Below are positions 20,101-27,345 of a stretch of 64,000 nucleotides of DNA, in pieces. The stretch's first letter is position 1. Every line of letters begins with the position of its first letter. The DNA comes from Hyphomicrobiales bacterium. GTDB taxonomy: Bacteria; Pseudomonadota; Alphaproteobacteria; Rhizobiales; OSC116. The notes under the pieces were generated by a model that had not been told where the DNA came from, did no database searches, and saw only the letters and a list, made by a program, of their open reading frames with translations. The stretch is from positions 23,291-87,290 of the forward strand of contig NVUH01000011.1 of assembly GCA_002401855.1 (NCBI GenBank), given 5' to 3'. The translations under genes were made by a program, and so were the position numbers.

Positions 20101-20309
20101 CTGGTGATTGATGTTTCCACATCTTCGGCACTTGCGCCGCTCCAGCTAACCGAAATGTTGACATCTTTCATCTCAACATCGGGCATTAATTGAGTGTTTA
20201 AGCGCAACAGCGCCGCAGCACCGACAATCATGATGATCATCATTAATAGATTTGAAGCGGTTTTATGGCGTACAAAAAAGCTGATTACGCCTCCAGTATA
20301 TTGTTTCAT
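17169..20309 (-). CDS. RND-family efflux transporter, HAE1/AcrB type
   Basis: The 1046-residue inner-membrane pump has the standard two-fold RND layout. A first transmembrane helix lies near residue 20, followed by a large periplasmic loop, the helix-4 proton-relay Asp pair in MLGIIVDDAIVVAEE, and the matching LAGILVNDSIILVARIEEHL in the second half. The frame stays open to 20429, but the ATG at 20309 follows an AGGAGG site and begins one base after the stop of the adaptor gene. The longer form is therefore rejected. It works with the adaptor encoded just upstream; an outer-membrane partner is not in the window. Substrate unknown. Confidence 0.92.
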   Translation of the reverse strand: MKQYTGGVISFFVRHKTASNLLMMIIMIVGAAALLRLNTQLMPDVEMKDVNISVSWSGASAEDVETSITSVIEAEVAQLDNIERMMSSSREGSSTVRIQFKPKADLKEMLSQVESAVATIQTLPSAATTPVIEKTVFYETVAKLAIYGDISEKSLIQYAIKIRNSLLKTGIEKIDYQGYRNEQINLEIDPNTLQKLDLSLSDISSKINSQLSSSSAGNLNSAVSKKIRTIGSDSEMAALGNIEVKIADNNSMLALKDVATISTSFDAEQTVGEVNGKPAIMLLIQRSASADTITIINKLEAYLENIKLSYPQNLHIELFQTEGKYVQDRIDLLVDNGLSGMVLVVIFLFIFLNARMAFWVTAGVPVAILATMIIMYIFGTAISMISMFALLMMLGIIVDDAIVVAEEAQTLMSRGMSATDAAERAAQKMFKPVMAAALTTIAAFIPLTLVEGPIGQTLIIFPIVVISVLIASLVECFFILPGHLKYTKKQVGKPNIFRRNFNNGFDFFKLKIFIPTVAFSVRWRWVTLAISFAVLLLAAGYVTSNRLSFDFFPTTESERIVSRIRFAAGTKPDTIRRDLAQIEQALYQAELDLAGEKDTLVKMIFIRIGGENDPTAYIEARLARSEMREIRTQAIIDKWIELSPKLPTVDRLIIQGNRSADSESTDVNIRLSGPNLVVLKKSSEDLQAAILKIPGVTAADDDFAEGKREILVSLNAKGKMLGLSSSDINQQIRNVYQGVNVKTIPSASGDIEIILKGTNIEQSMASLFNFKVKTEKGHYLPLEEVADISEQKGRASIRKFNGNMSVTITADVDEDTITGDTARALIQKEILPAILARYGIESSTGGQGQEQEQATSDLQLGIVIALILIYIILAWVFASYLRPFAVMFIIPFGFVGAVIGHMVMGFNLSALSLFGLLGLAGILVNDSIILVARIEEHLEAKMDMYNAAVYGAADRLRAVLLTSITTIAGLTPLLFEKSLQAQFLLPLAITMVFGLLIATILVLVLVPVIICCMDDIHSFFKWLRYGRDWQDSENPAIKQEISEPVE

Positions 20310-20310
20310 C

Positions 20311-22089
20311 TTATCTTCCTCCTGGAGGGCCACCATTGCCGCCACCTGAGCCACCAAACATGGCCTGTCCGCCACGTGGACCGCGTTGGCCGCGTCGGTT
20401 GCTGTTGTTGCCTGCGCCATCAGCTTCAATTTTAGCTAAAGCCAAAGCTTGACGTTGTTTAGATTCTTCAGAAGTGATAACCAATACACCATTGCCAGCG
20501 AGTGACAGGCGGGTTTGCAGTAATGCATCGCCAATTTCTAAGGCATTTTCACTATCTTGCAGGTTGATAATTAACACTTGTTCACCATCATAGCCGACAA
20601 TTTTAACCTGTACGGATTCGAGACGCTTCTCATCTTGAGTCACCTCTTGGCTAGAGTCTTCAGGGTTATTTTGAGCTTTTCTTTTGCCCTGTCTCTGGCC
20701 TTGTTCTTGGTTTTCTACCGTGTCGGTTTTTGCTTGGTTAGTTAGTTGATCGGCTGGTACATTTTTTGCACTGGCGCTATCAGCGTTCTCGGGTTTTTCT
20801 ATATTGGCATTCCGTTCAGCTTTTTTTACCGCTTTATTGGTTTCACTACCATCTTGAATATCTGGTTCTGCTTGTGTGTCATAGTCAATTGTTGCACTGT
20901 TGGAGCGCGCGACCACATAAACTAAATCATTGTCATAAATCATATATTCAGGAATTTTAATAATTTGCTCATAGGTTTGATCTGGTATCAATACTTTAAC
21001 AAAAGCACCAATACGCAATGCTTCTACGGTCTCCAAATTTTCAATAGAGGCATAAAGATCAATGCCACCAGAAGCGGCAATAATTTCTGAGTTAACGCGA
21101 TTTATCACAGCTTCAAAGGTTTTCTTAACCTGCCCAACATGCCAAATGGCTTGTATTTTACGGCCAATAATCGTGCCATTTTGGGCAATAATACGGCCAT
21201 ATTGACCATCAGACAAACTGAATTTAACATCAATTTTCTGCTGGTCAAGTAAGGTGGCGATGGTGGAATTGCTACTAATGTATTGGCCAATTTCTAAATC
21301 TGAATTGTGAATATAGGCGTTAAATGGTGCATATATTTTTGTACTTGCCAGATCTTTAGATGCCTTATCTAGCGCCCATTGTTGGGCATCAGTGGTGGTT
21401 AATAATTGAAGTTTTTGATTTTTTAAATTAATTAGAGATGCTGACAAGGTATCTAATGATTGTTTTTTGCCAATTAAAGTTTGGTTTTTTTCATCTAATG
21501 CTTGCTTGGTTATAATGCCAGATTTTTGCAGCTTTACTGACCCTTGATAATCGTTTTCGGCGCTCTCATAAAGGCTAAGTGTGCTTTTATAGGCTATCTC
21601 AGTTGATGTAATCTGATTGTCTATATCAATGGCACTAAATGAAATATCTTGCAAATTGGCCTTTGCGGTGATGAGATTGCCTTCATATTGAAAGCTTTCA
21701 AGTTCCATTAAAAGCTCATTTTTTTGAACGATGGCACCATTTTTAAAATTTGGTGAAAGATATTTTATACGGCCGCTGACATCAGCACTTAATGGCAATT
21801 GTTTGCCAGCTACAACTTGGCCATAATTTGTAATGGTTGGTTGTATATCTTCAAAGTCTATAACCAAGGTGTCGACAGTGGCGGCCTGTTCGGTGGTGGC
21901 TTTATTGACAACTTGTGGCTGATTATTATTTAGAAAATTAAAATAATATAAGGCGCTAAAAGTAATGATAGCCATGAGCCCGAAGCTGATGGATAAACGC
22001 ATAAAAAGTGCTGTTTTACTATTATTATTAAATTGCTGAAGTGTTTTATAAGACATACGCTCAATTTTATAGTTATTATTTTCTGGCAT
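20311..22089 (-). CDS. RND efflux periplasmic adaptor (membrane fusion protein)
   Basis: The 592-residue protein has one N-terminal membrane anchor (about residues 32-52). A lipoyl/biotinyl-like half (ADVSGRIKYLSPNFKNGAIV), an alpha-helical hairpin region, the second lipoyl half (DKASKDLASTKIYAPFNA) and beta-barrel domains follow. Two insertions make it longer than usual adaptors. One is an acidic, low-complexity stretch at about residues 400-490; the other is a Gly/Arg/Pro-rich C terminus ending GGPPGGR. Its stop is one base from the pump start, so the two are coupled. Confidence 0.87.
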   Translation of the reverse strand: MPENNNYKIERMSYKTLQQFNNNSKTALFMRLSISFGLMAIITFSALYYFNFLNNNQPQVVNKATTEQAATVDTLVIDFEDIQPTITNYGQVVAGKQLPLSADVSGRIKYLSPNFKNGAIVQKNELLMELESFQYEGNLITAKANLQDISFSAIDIDNQITSTEIAYKSTLSLYESAENDYQGSVKLQKSGIITKQALDEKNQTLIGKKQSLDTLSASLINLKNQKLQLLTTTDAQQWALDKASKDLASTKIYAPFNAYIHNSDLEIGQYISSNSTIATLLDQQKIDVKFSLSDGQYGRIIAQNGTIIGRKIQAIWHVGQVKKTFEAVINRVNSEIIAASGGIDLYASIENLETVEALRIGAFVKVLIPDQTYEQIIKIPEYMIYDNDLVYVVARSNSATIDYDTQAEPDIQDGSETNKAVKKAERNANIEKPENADSASAKNVPADQLTNQAKTDTVENQEQGQRQGKRKAQNNPEDSSQEVTQDEKRLESVQVKIVGYDGEQVLIINLQDSENALEIGDALLQTRLSLAGNGVLVITSEESKQRQALALAKIEADGAGNNSNRRGQRGPRGGQAMFGGSGGGNGGPPGGR

Positions 22090-22189
22090 TTATTGTGTTT
22101 AATTGTGTCGACTTAGTGTCAGCAATGTGGCGAAAATAAGTGCATGTGTAATAAATTGTATCAAATAAACTCGAGCTGAAATGGTTTGA

Positions 22190-23593
22190 CTAGCCCTTGC
22201 GCAATTTGTCCAGGCAGTCGGAGAGCGAGGCTTGCTGAATGTTGTCATATTCGGCAAATTGATCAATCACTGGTGCGCCAAGCTCAAGCTCAAACATTGG
22301 TTGGTTGGCGTCGCTGGCAATGGCCTTAGCTTGGTTGTCACCTAAATTAGATTGAAATATCCCAGCGGCACTGACGGGTAAAAAATCCTCATAAACGATC
22401 GGATCAAACCTGATCAGGCCGTTATTTACTAGTGAGCTTGGCCGCATGTCACCAATGTTATTGGCATTTTCGCCAGCTTTGGTTAGCGAATATGAAAAAT
22501 AGGCCAATTCTTGCTGTCTTAATTCATCCCAATCATCAGGAAATGCGGCGAATGTTTTGGCTAGTGTTTGGTTATATTCACTGGCGTTAGAACCATCGGC
22601 AGCGGGTAATATTTGGTCGCGGGTTTTGGTCAATAAGTCATCATAAAGCGCATGGCCTTTGGGCGTTAGGGCAACGCCGCGCTGTTCAATTTCGCCAAAG
22701 CGGGCGGTGTGAGTGCCCATAACGGCTTGCTCTTGAATTGCTGAATTGGGGTTTTGGGTAAATTGCACTTGCTCTTCGAGGGCTTTGAAACTGGTTTGGC
22801 GTAATAATATCGGGCATTGGCGTTTGGGTGGGCCTTCAATCACTGCTTTGGGGGTGATACCGCGTTCGGGCATTAGCTCTTGCACCACATCAATATCAAG
22901 GGTGCGCGGGGTTAAATGGTTGATGTGCGGGCCTTTAAACGAAACAATGTCAGCAATCAAGCGATGGGCATCATGCAAGCGATTATAGAGATCCAAACTC
23001 ACTTGAGCTTGGGCGTGCCATTTAAAAGTTTCGGTCACTTCGGTTACAAAAAGTGTGGCATCAGCTTTGTCTAAATGGCCATTTTTTCCGGCCTTTTTTA
23101 CCAGCATAATAGCCTTTTCGGTGAAAATATTGCGGTTGGCGATGGCTTGCTCGGCTTCTGCGCGTAGCTGTTCATCAGCAATTAAATCAAGCCGTAATAA
23201 TGAGGTGAAAACCCGAAATGGATTGTAAGCCAACGCCGCTTTGGATGTCGGCCGAAATGCGGTTGAATGAACGGGAATGCCAGCCACGCTCAAATCATAA
23301 TATCCAACGGGATACATGCCCATAACTGAAAATATGCGCCGCATCATGGACAATTCTGCAGCTGAACCGAGGCGAATGGCGCCATGGCGTTCTTCGGAAA
23401 TACGGGCTAAGCCGTCAGTGGCGGCTAGCTCATCATTTAAGTCACGGTCTTGCGCCAATTTAACGGCATTCACGCCTTTTACAAGGTCGATTAACGCTCC
23501 ATATGCTGGCACTTCGCGGCGGTACATGGCTGACATGGCGGAGGAAAATTCTTCGCGAATTTCATCTTTATTCGAATGGGTTGTTTGCGACAT
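22190..23593 (-). CDS. 2-oxoadipate dioxygenase/decarboxylase family (HglS/YdcJ, DUF1338)
   Basis: The 467-residue protein matches the YdcJ/HglS family. Landmarks are EEFSSAMSAMYRREVPAYG at the N terminus, ISEERHGAIRLGSA with the metal-binding His and substrate-binding Arg, and GYYDLSVAGIPVHSTAFRP. Characterised HglS converts 2-oxoadipate to D-2-hydroxyglutarate in lysine breakdown, using a single metal. The frame extends to a TTG at 23617, but ATG 23593 behind a GGAAA site is preferred. No other lysine-degradation gene is adjacent, so the pathway role is inferred from the family. Confidence 0.85.
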   Translation of the reverse strand: MSQTTHSNKDEIREEFSSAMSAMYRREVPAYGALIDLVKGVNAVKLAQDRDLNDELAATDGLARISEERHGAIRLGSAAELSMMRRIFSVMGMYPVGYYDLSVAGIPVHSTAFRPTSKAALAYNPFRVFTSLLRLDLIADEQLRAEAEQAIANRNIFTEKAIMLVKKAGKNGHLDKADATLFVTEVTETFKWHAQAQVSLDLYNRLHDAHRLIADIVSFKGPHINHLTPRTLDIDVVQELMPERGITPKAVIEGPPKRQCPILLRQTSFKALEEQVQFTQNPNSAIQEQAVMGTHTARFGEIEQRGVALTPKGHALYDDLLTKTRDQILPAADGSNASEYNQTLAKTFAAFPDDWDELRQQELAYFSYSLTKAGENANNIGDMRPSSLVNNGLIRFDPIVYEDFLPVSAAGIFQSNLGDNQAKAIASDANQPMFELELGAPVIDQFAEYDNIQQASLSDCLDKLRKG

Positions 23594-23795
23594 TATTTTT
23601 CCAGCATTTTTTACCAAGTGGTTAATATAATCATCTCATATTAAATGGCTTACGAATGCAAACCATTTGTGTGTTTTATTCCTTTCCCATGTGGCGGTAT
23701 GGCCATTCGATAAAGAGATATTGTGTTAGGTTTATTAGATGCTTGATTTTGTAGCTAGGTTTCTAGAGGATGAGATATAAATTTAAGGGTATATA

Positions 23796-24941
23796 ATGGT
23801 GTTAAAAATTGACAACCGCACGATGCGGCATTTGTGGCTAAAAAGCACGGGGTTAGGGGCATCGCCAAATGGCGATTTAAATGTGCTGCAAATGATTAAA
23901 GATTTGGGCTTTGTGCAACTTGATACCATTCAAAATGTCACCCGCGCACATCATCATATTTTATGGAGCCGCAACCAAAATTACCGTGAGCCGATGCTTG
24001 ATGATCTGCTTGCTACAAGACAAGATGTGTTTGAACATTTTACTCATGATGCCAGTATATTGCCGACTGAATTTTACCCGATGTGGCGGCGGCAATTTAA
24101 ACGCCGCAAAGCGCGAATGGATAAATCAAACTATTATAATGGTAAAGTTGGGCCCAAAGGGCGGGCAGATATTAAAGCGCGGATAGAGGCCGAAGGGGCA
24201 TTGTCAACCGCTGCATTCAATACAAAAGTCACCGGCAAAAAACAAATGTGGGATCGGCCACCGCATAAGGTGGCGCTGGATTATATGTGGAATGCCGGCG
24301 AGCTTTCGACCTCGCACCGCATCAGCTTTCGCAAATATTATGACCTGACTGAAAAGGTGATTCCTGCCGATATTTTGGCGCAAAATGTTGCCGATAAAAT
24401 CCAAATCGCATGGCTGTGCGATCAGGCGTTAGAGCGCTTGTCGGTCGCCACCCACAAAGAAATAAAACAATTTTGGGAAGGCGCTGACATTAAAGAGGTG
24501 AAGGCTTGGGCGGAGGCCGAACCATTAATACCCATAGAATGGCAGCTGCATGATGGCAGTTGGGCAGAAGCTTTTGGCGCGGCGGATATTGAGCAAAAGC
24601 TGGATGATTTGCAAAAACCGTCAAGCCGTTTGCGGATTGTCAACCCGTTTGACCCAACTATTCGAGACAGAGACCGCATTAAAAACATGTTTGGTTTTGA
24701 TTATAAGATTGAAATTTTCGTTCCTGCAGCCAAACGAAAATGGGGCTATTATGTTTATCCGTTGCTAGAAGGCGATAGGTTTGTCGGGCGGATTGAATTG
24801 AAGGCCGATCGTAAGGCGGGTAAATTATCTGTGGTAAATTTTTGGCAAGAAGATGGCGTTAAATGGGGCGACAAGCGCCACGAAAAACTAAAATCTGAGT
24901 TAGATCGGTTTGCCAAATATGTCGGGCTGGTTGTTGAATGA
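23796..24941 (+). CDS. YcaQ-like winged-helix DNA glycosylase
   Basis: The 381-residue protein belongs to the HTH_42/YcaQ family, known for unhooking interstrand DNA crosslinks. The catalytic QxD motif is seen as QLD at residues 41-43. Other family features are the ARAHHHILWSR segment and DPTIRDRDRIKNMFGFDYKIE followed by the conserved KWGYYVYPLLEGDRFVGRIE region. Its stop overlaps the next ATG by 4 bases (ATGA), so translation is coupled to the phosphatase-like gene. Confidence 0.85.
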   Translation: MVLKIDNRTMRHLWLKSTGLGASPNGDLNVLQMIKDLGFVQLDTIQNVTRAHHHILWSRNQNYREPMLDDLLATRQDVFEHFTHDASILPTEFYPMWRRQFKRRKARMDKSNYYNGKVGPKGRADIKARIEAEGALSTAAFNTKVTGKKQMWDRPPHKVALDYMWNAGELSTSHRISFRKYYDLTEKVIPADILAQNVADKIQIAWLCDQALERLSVATHKEIKQFWEGADIKEVKAWAEAEPLIPIEWQLHDGSWAEAFGAADIEQKLDDLQKPSSRLRIVNPFDPTIRDRDRIKNMFGFDYKIEIFVPAAKRKWGYYVYPLLEGDRFVGRIELKADRKAGKLSVVNFWQEDGVKWGDKRHEKLKSELDRFAKYVGLVVE

Positions 24942-25498
24942 AAATCGTTTTAATGCGCCACGGGCGGCCCTTATTGCATCTTGAAGTGATGAAAAATGAA
25001 CGCAAATCAGCAGCGCAAACAGGTGCTGTGATTAGAGATTATGAATTTACTGAGCTTGACCCGATGCAACAACCACCTGCCAAATCGATCAATGTTGCCA
25101 ATGGTTGCGCGGCGATATTTAGCAGCCCAATGCTTCGCGCCATAGGCAGTGTGCAAATGTTGGGCTTGGAAGAAGAGGCGAGGGTCGAGGCGTGTTTTGC
25201 AGAATCGGCGCATCCTTATTTGAATTGGCGCAGGCCTAAATTTAATTTTTTCACGTGGTGTTTTTTGTTTCGTGTCGCGTGGTTTTTCGGCTTTGTCCAA
25301 AATGGCGAGGCGATCAGTTTAGCGCGGCAACGCGCGAAAACCAGCGCCGATAAGCTTGCGTTAGCGGCCGAACAAGAGCAAGCTGTTTTGCTACTGGGGC
25401 ATGGGTTTATGAATCATTTGATTGCGACTAAGCTCAAACAACAAGGCTGGAAAAAAATCAGTCAACAGGCCGCGATTATTGGTCATATATCGTGCTAG
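24938..25498 (+). CDS. Histidine phosphatase family protein
   Basis: The 186-residue protein opens with the phosphohistidine motif LMRHGRP and has the second catalytic histidine in LLLGHGFMNHLI near residue 155. The family includes phosphoglycerate-mutase-like and SixA-like phosphatases. The sequence between is divergent, with an aromatic stretch around residues 95-120 (FFTWCFLFRVAWFFGF) that could be a membrane-associated insert. It overlaps the YcaQ-like gene by 4 bases. Substrate unknown. Confidence 0.75.
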   Translation: MKIVLMRHGRPLLHLEVMKNERKSAAQTGAVIRDYEFTELDPMQQPPAKSINVANGCAAIFSSPMLRAIGSVQMLGLEEEARVEACFAESAHPYLNWRRPKFNFFTWCFLFRVAWFFGFVQNGEAISLARQRAKTSADKLALAAEQEQAVLLLGHGFMNHLIATKLKQQGWKKISQQAAIIGHISC

Positions 25499-25530
25499 AA
25501 AAATCTGATCGTTATGATTAGATATGTAAG

Positions 25531-25560
25531 AATGGCAACCGAATTTAACAGATTGCCATT
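25531..25560. terminator. Hairpin between convergent phosphatase and ohr genes
   Basis: Perfect 8-bp arms (25531-25538 and 25553-25560) with a 14-base loop lie in the gap between the two convergent stops. The following sequence is T-rich but has no unbroken T-run, so termination is likely rather than certain. Confidence 0.45.
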
Positions 25561-25583
25561 CAACTCATTTCATTTTGAATGAT

Positions 25584-26012
25584 TTAAACGAGTGTAAGTT
25601 TAACATCAATGTTATTTCTGGTGGCGTTAGAATATGGGCAAACTTTATGAGATTCATCAATTAAGTTTTGCGCAAGTTGCTTATCCATGTCAATCAGGTC
25701 GATATCGAGGCTAATGGTTAAGCCAAAACCGCCTTCGGAGCGCGGGCCAATGCCAACTGTGGCCGTTACATTGGCATCTTTTGATAGCTTTAACGCTGAG
25801 TCTTGAGATGCCACAAGTTTCACAGCGCCCAAAAAGCATGCGGCATAACCTGCGGCAAATAATTGTTCAGGATTGTTGCCATCACCACCGGCTCCGCCTA
25901 ATTCTTTAGGGGTGGATAATTTGACTTCGAATGAACCATCCAAAGTTTTTGAAACCCCATCACGTCCGCCTGTTGCGCGGGCGGTTGTTGTATATAAAGC
26001 ATTTACTGACAT
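25584..26012 (-). CDS. ohr: Organic hydroperoxide resistance protein
   Basis: The 142-residue OsmC/Ohr-family thiol peroxidase reduces organic and fatty-acid hydroperoxides in the cytoplasm using a lipoyl-linked reductant. The two redox cysteines are at 59 (FAAGYAACFLGA) and 125 (SHKVCPYSNATR), and the GGRDG loop with the catalytic arginine is near residue 17. Divergent ohrR upstream and a matching operator in front support the Ohr rather than the OsmC call. A GAAGGAA site precedes the ATG. Confidence 0.94.
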   Translation of the reverse strand: MSVNALYTTTARATGGRDGVSKTLDGSFEVKLSTPKELGGAGGDGNNPEQLFAAGYAACFLGAVKLVASQDSALKLSKDANVTATVGIGPRSEGGFGLTISLDIDLIDMDKQLAQNLIDESHKVCPYSNATRNNIDVKLTLV

Positions 26013-26042
26013 TTAAATTCCTTCGATTAAGTTACGCGAATT

Positions 26043-26060
26043 TATATCGCGCACGATATA
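26043..26060 (-). promoter_or_regulatory. Probable OhrR operator in front of ohr
   Basis: This palindrome has 7-bp perfect arms around a 4-base centre. Read on the ohr strand it contains ATCGTGCGCGATATA, which matches 13 of 15 bases of the site in front of ohrR (26102-26116). Both lie just upstream of the ribosome sites, as expected for an OhrR repressor that controls both genes. Confidence 0.6.
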
Positions 26061-26095
26061 AATAAGGAGATATGTTGTGTTTGTCAATAGCTTGC

Positions 26096-26118
26096 GATAT
26101 AATCGTGCACAATATATC
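26096..26118 (+). promoter_or_regulatory. Probable OhrR operator in front of ohrR
   Basis: The 6-bp perfect arms (26096-26101, 26113-26118) enclose ATCGTGCACAA. The core ATCGTGCACAATATA on the ohrR strand repeats the ohr-side site in the opposite orientation. It ends just before the AAGGAA ribosome site of ohrR, which points to autoregulation. Confidence 0.6.
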
Positions 26119-26130
26119 AAGGAAATTATA

Positions 26131-26586
26131 ATGAACGCGATGAATAAAGCTGCCAAAGAAAAACTAAAAATTGAAAATCTACTATGTTTTTCAATATATT
26201 CGGCTACCCATGCAATGAATCAAGTGTATAAACCCTTGCTAAAAAAAATAGGCCTGACCTATCCGCAATATTTGGTGATGGTGGCTTTGTGGAATGAAGA
26301 TGAACAAACTGTTGGACAGCTTGGCGATTTGCTGATTCTGGAATCAAGCACGCTAACGCCCTTGTTAAAACGCTTAGAAACCCGCAGCCATGTGAAAAGA
26401 CAACGAGACCCAATAGATGAAAGAAAAGTTATCGTTAGTTTGACGCAAAGTGGCCGTAGCTTACAGACCAAAGCAGACGACATTCCAAGCTGCATTTTAA
26501 ACGCGTCGAAATTTAATATAGATCAAGTGATTAAACTACATGAGCAAATCATTGAATTACGAGATAATTTACTGACAATTGGCTAA
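26131..26586 (+). CDS. ohrR: MarR-family organic peroxide sensor
   Basis: A 151-residue winged-helix repressor that releases DNA when a peroxidatic cysteine is oxidised. Cys19 lies in NLLCFSIYSA, matching the reactive cysteine of OhrR proteins, and Cys121 (IPSCILNA) sits where two-cysteine OhrR proteins have the resolving residue. The wing and recognition helix are in TLTPLLKRLETRSHVKRQRDPIDERKV. The frame is open from 26077, but ATG 26131 follows an AAGGAAA site and gives the normal length. It is divergent from ohr, and its stop overlaps that of moaE. Confidence 0.92.
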   Translation: MNAMNKAAKEKLKIENLLCFSIYSATHAMNQVYKPLLKKIGLTYPQYLVMVALWNEDEQTVGQLGDLLILESSTLTPLLKRLETRSHVKRQRDPIDERKVIVSLTQSGRSLQTKADDIPSCILNASKFNIDQVIKLHEQIIELRDNLLTIG

Positions 26587-27083
26587 ATGACATGAGCTTC
26601 GTGCTTATGGTTGCTGCTGCACAGCTCACAACCCTTGCTCCATTCACTATCGCCATCTTCATAATGTTCAAGCTTCCAAACGGGCGATCGGTGTTTAATT
26701 TCTTCAATTACATAACGGCTGGCTTTAAACGCTTCATCACGATGTGGCGAGCCAACCGCGATGACAATGCTGACACCACCAATGTCGAGTTTGCCTTGAG
26801 CATGCACCACATAAAAATCCAGCTCCTCGCCCCATTTGGCTTGAGCTTCTTGGCAGATTTCCAAAAAACTTTGTTTGGCCAGCGGAATAAACACATCATA
26901 GCTGATGCCCAATACTTTTTTGCCCAAATTATGGTTGCGCACCGTGCCCACAAATAGGTTTTCAGCACCATTTCTAACTGCTAGCCCTTGGCCTGTTACA
27001 TAGGCTAACCCTGCCATGGCATCAAGCGGCTGTTGGGTCACATCCAACACATCAACAAATATTTTACCAGCTTCAAATTGCAT
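26583..27083 (-). CDS. moaE: Molybdopterin synthase catalytic subunit
   Basis: The 166-residue large subunit transfers sulfur from MoaD thiocarboxylate to precursor Z. Visible family motifs are FVGTVRNHNLGKKVLGISYD, VVHAQGKLDIGGVSIVIAVGSPHRDEAF and the active-site KHRSPVWKLEHYEDG. A His/Cys-containing tail (CELCSSNHKHEAH) follows and may bind metal. GGAGG precedes the ATG. It is the last gene of the molybdopterin operon, 4 bases after moaD, and its stop overlaps that of ohrR by 4 bases. Confidence 0.93.
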   Translation of the reverse strand: MQFEAGKIFVDVLDVTQQPLDAMAGLAYVTGQGLAVRNGAENLFVGTVRNHNLGKKVLGISYDVFIPLAKQSFLEICQEAQAKWGEELDFYVVHAQGKLDIGGVSIVIAVGSPHRDEAFKASRYVIEEIKHRSPVWKLEHYEDGDSEWSKGCELCSSNHKHEAHVI

Positions 27084-27087
27084 AATG

Positions 27088-27345
27088 TCAACCTCCAGAT
27101 ACAGGTGGTAAAATGGTGATCAGGTTGCCATTATGCAAAATGGCATCCTCTTCCAATATTTCAGTTTCAGTGGCAAAACGCGATGAGCCAACCAAGCCTG
27201 CAATGTCAAAATTGGCGCCAAACTCAGCCAATGCGGCAATCAGCGGGCTGCGCAAGTCGGCCACTTTGGCATCATCGCTCAGCTCAAGCCTTATATTTTG
27301 GCCAAACTGCCGAAAGGCACCAAAGGTTTGAAGGGTTATGTGCAT
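27088..27345 (-). CDS. moaD: Molybdopterin synthase sulfur carrier subunit
   Basis: The 85-residue ubiquitin-like protein ends in the required Gly-Gly (ILPPVSGG), which is adenylated and thiocarboxylated before sulfur is passed to MoaE. Its ATG overlaps the moeA stop by one base (TAATG), so it is translationally coupled. Confidence 0.93.
   Translation of the reverse strand: MHITLQTFGAFRQFGQNIRLELSDDAKVADLRSPLIAALAEFGANFDIAGLVGSSRFATETEILEEDAILHNGNLITILPPVSGG

Noticed and set aside
20310..20429. N-terminal extension of the RND pump
   Set aside because: It overlaps the end of the adaptor gene; the ATG at 20309 follows an AGGAGG site and gives the normal first helix.
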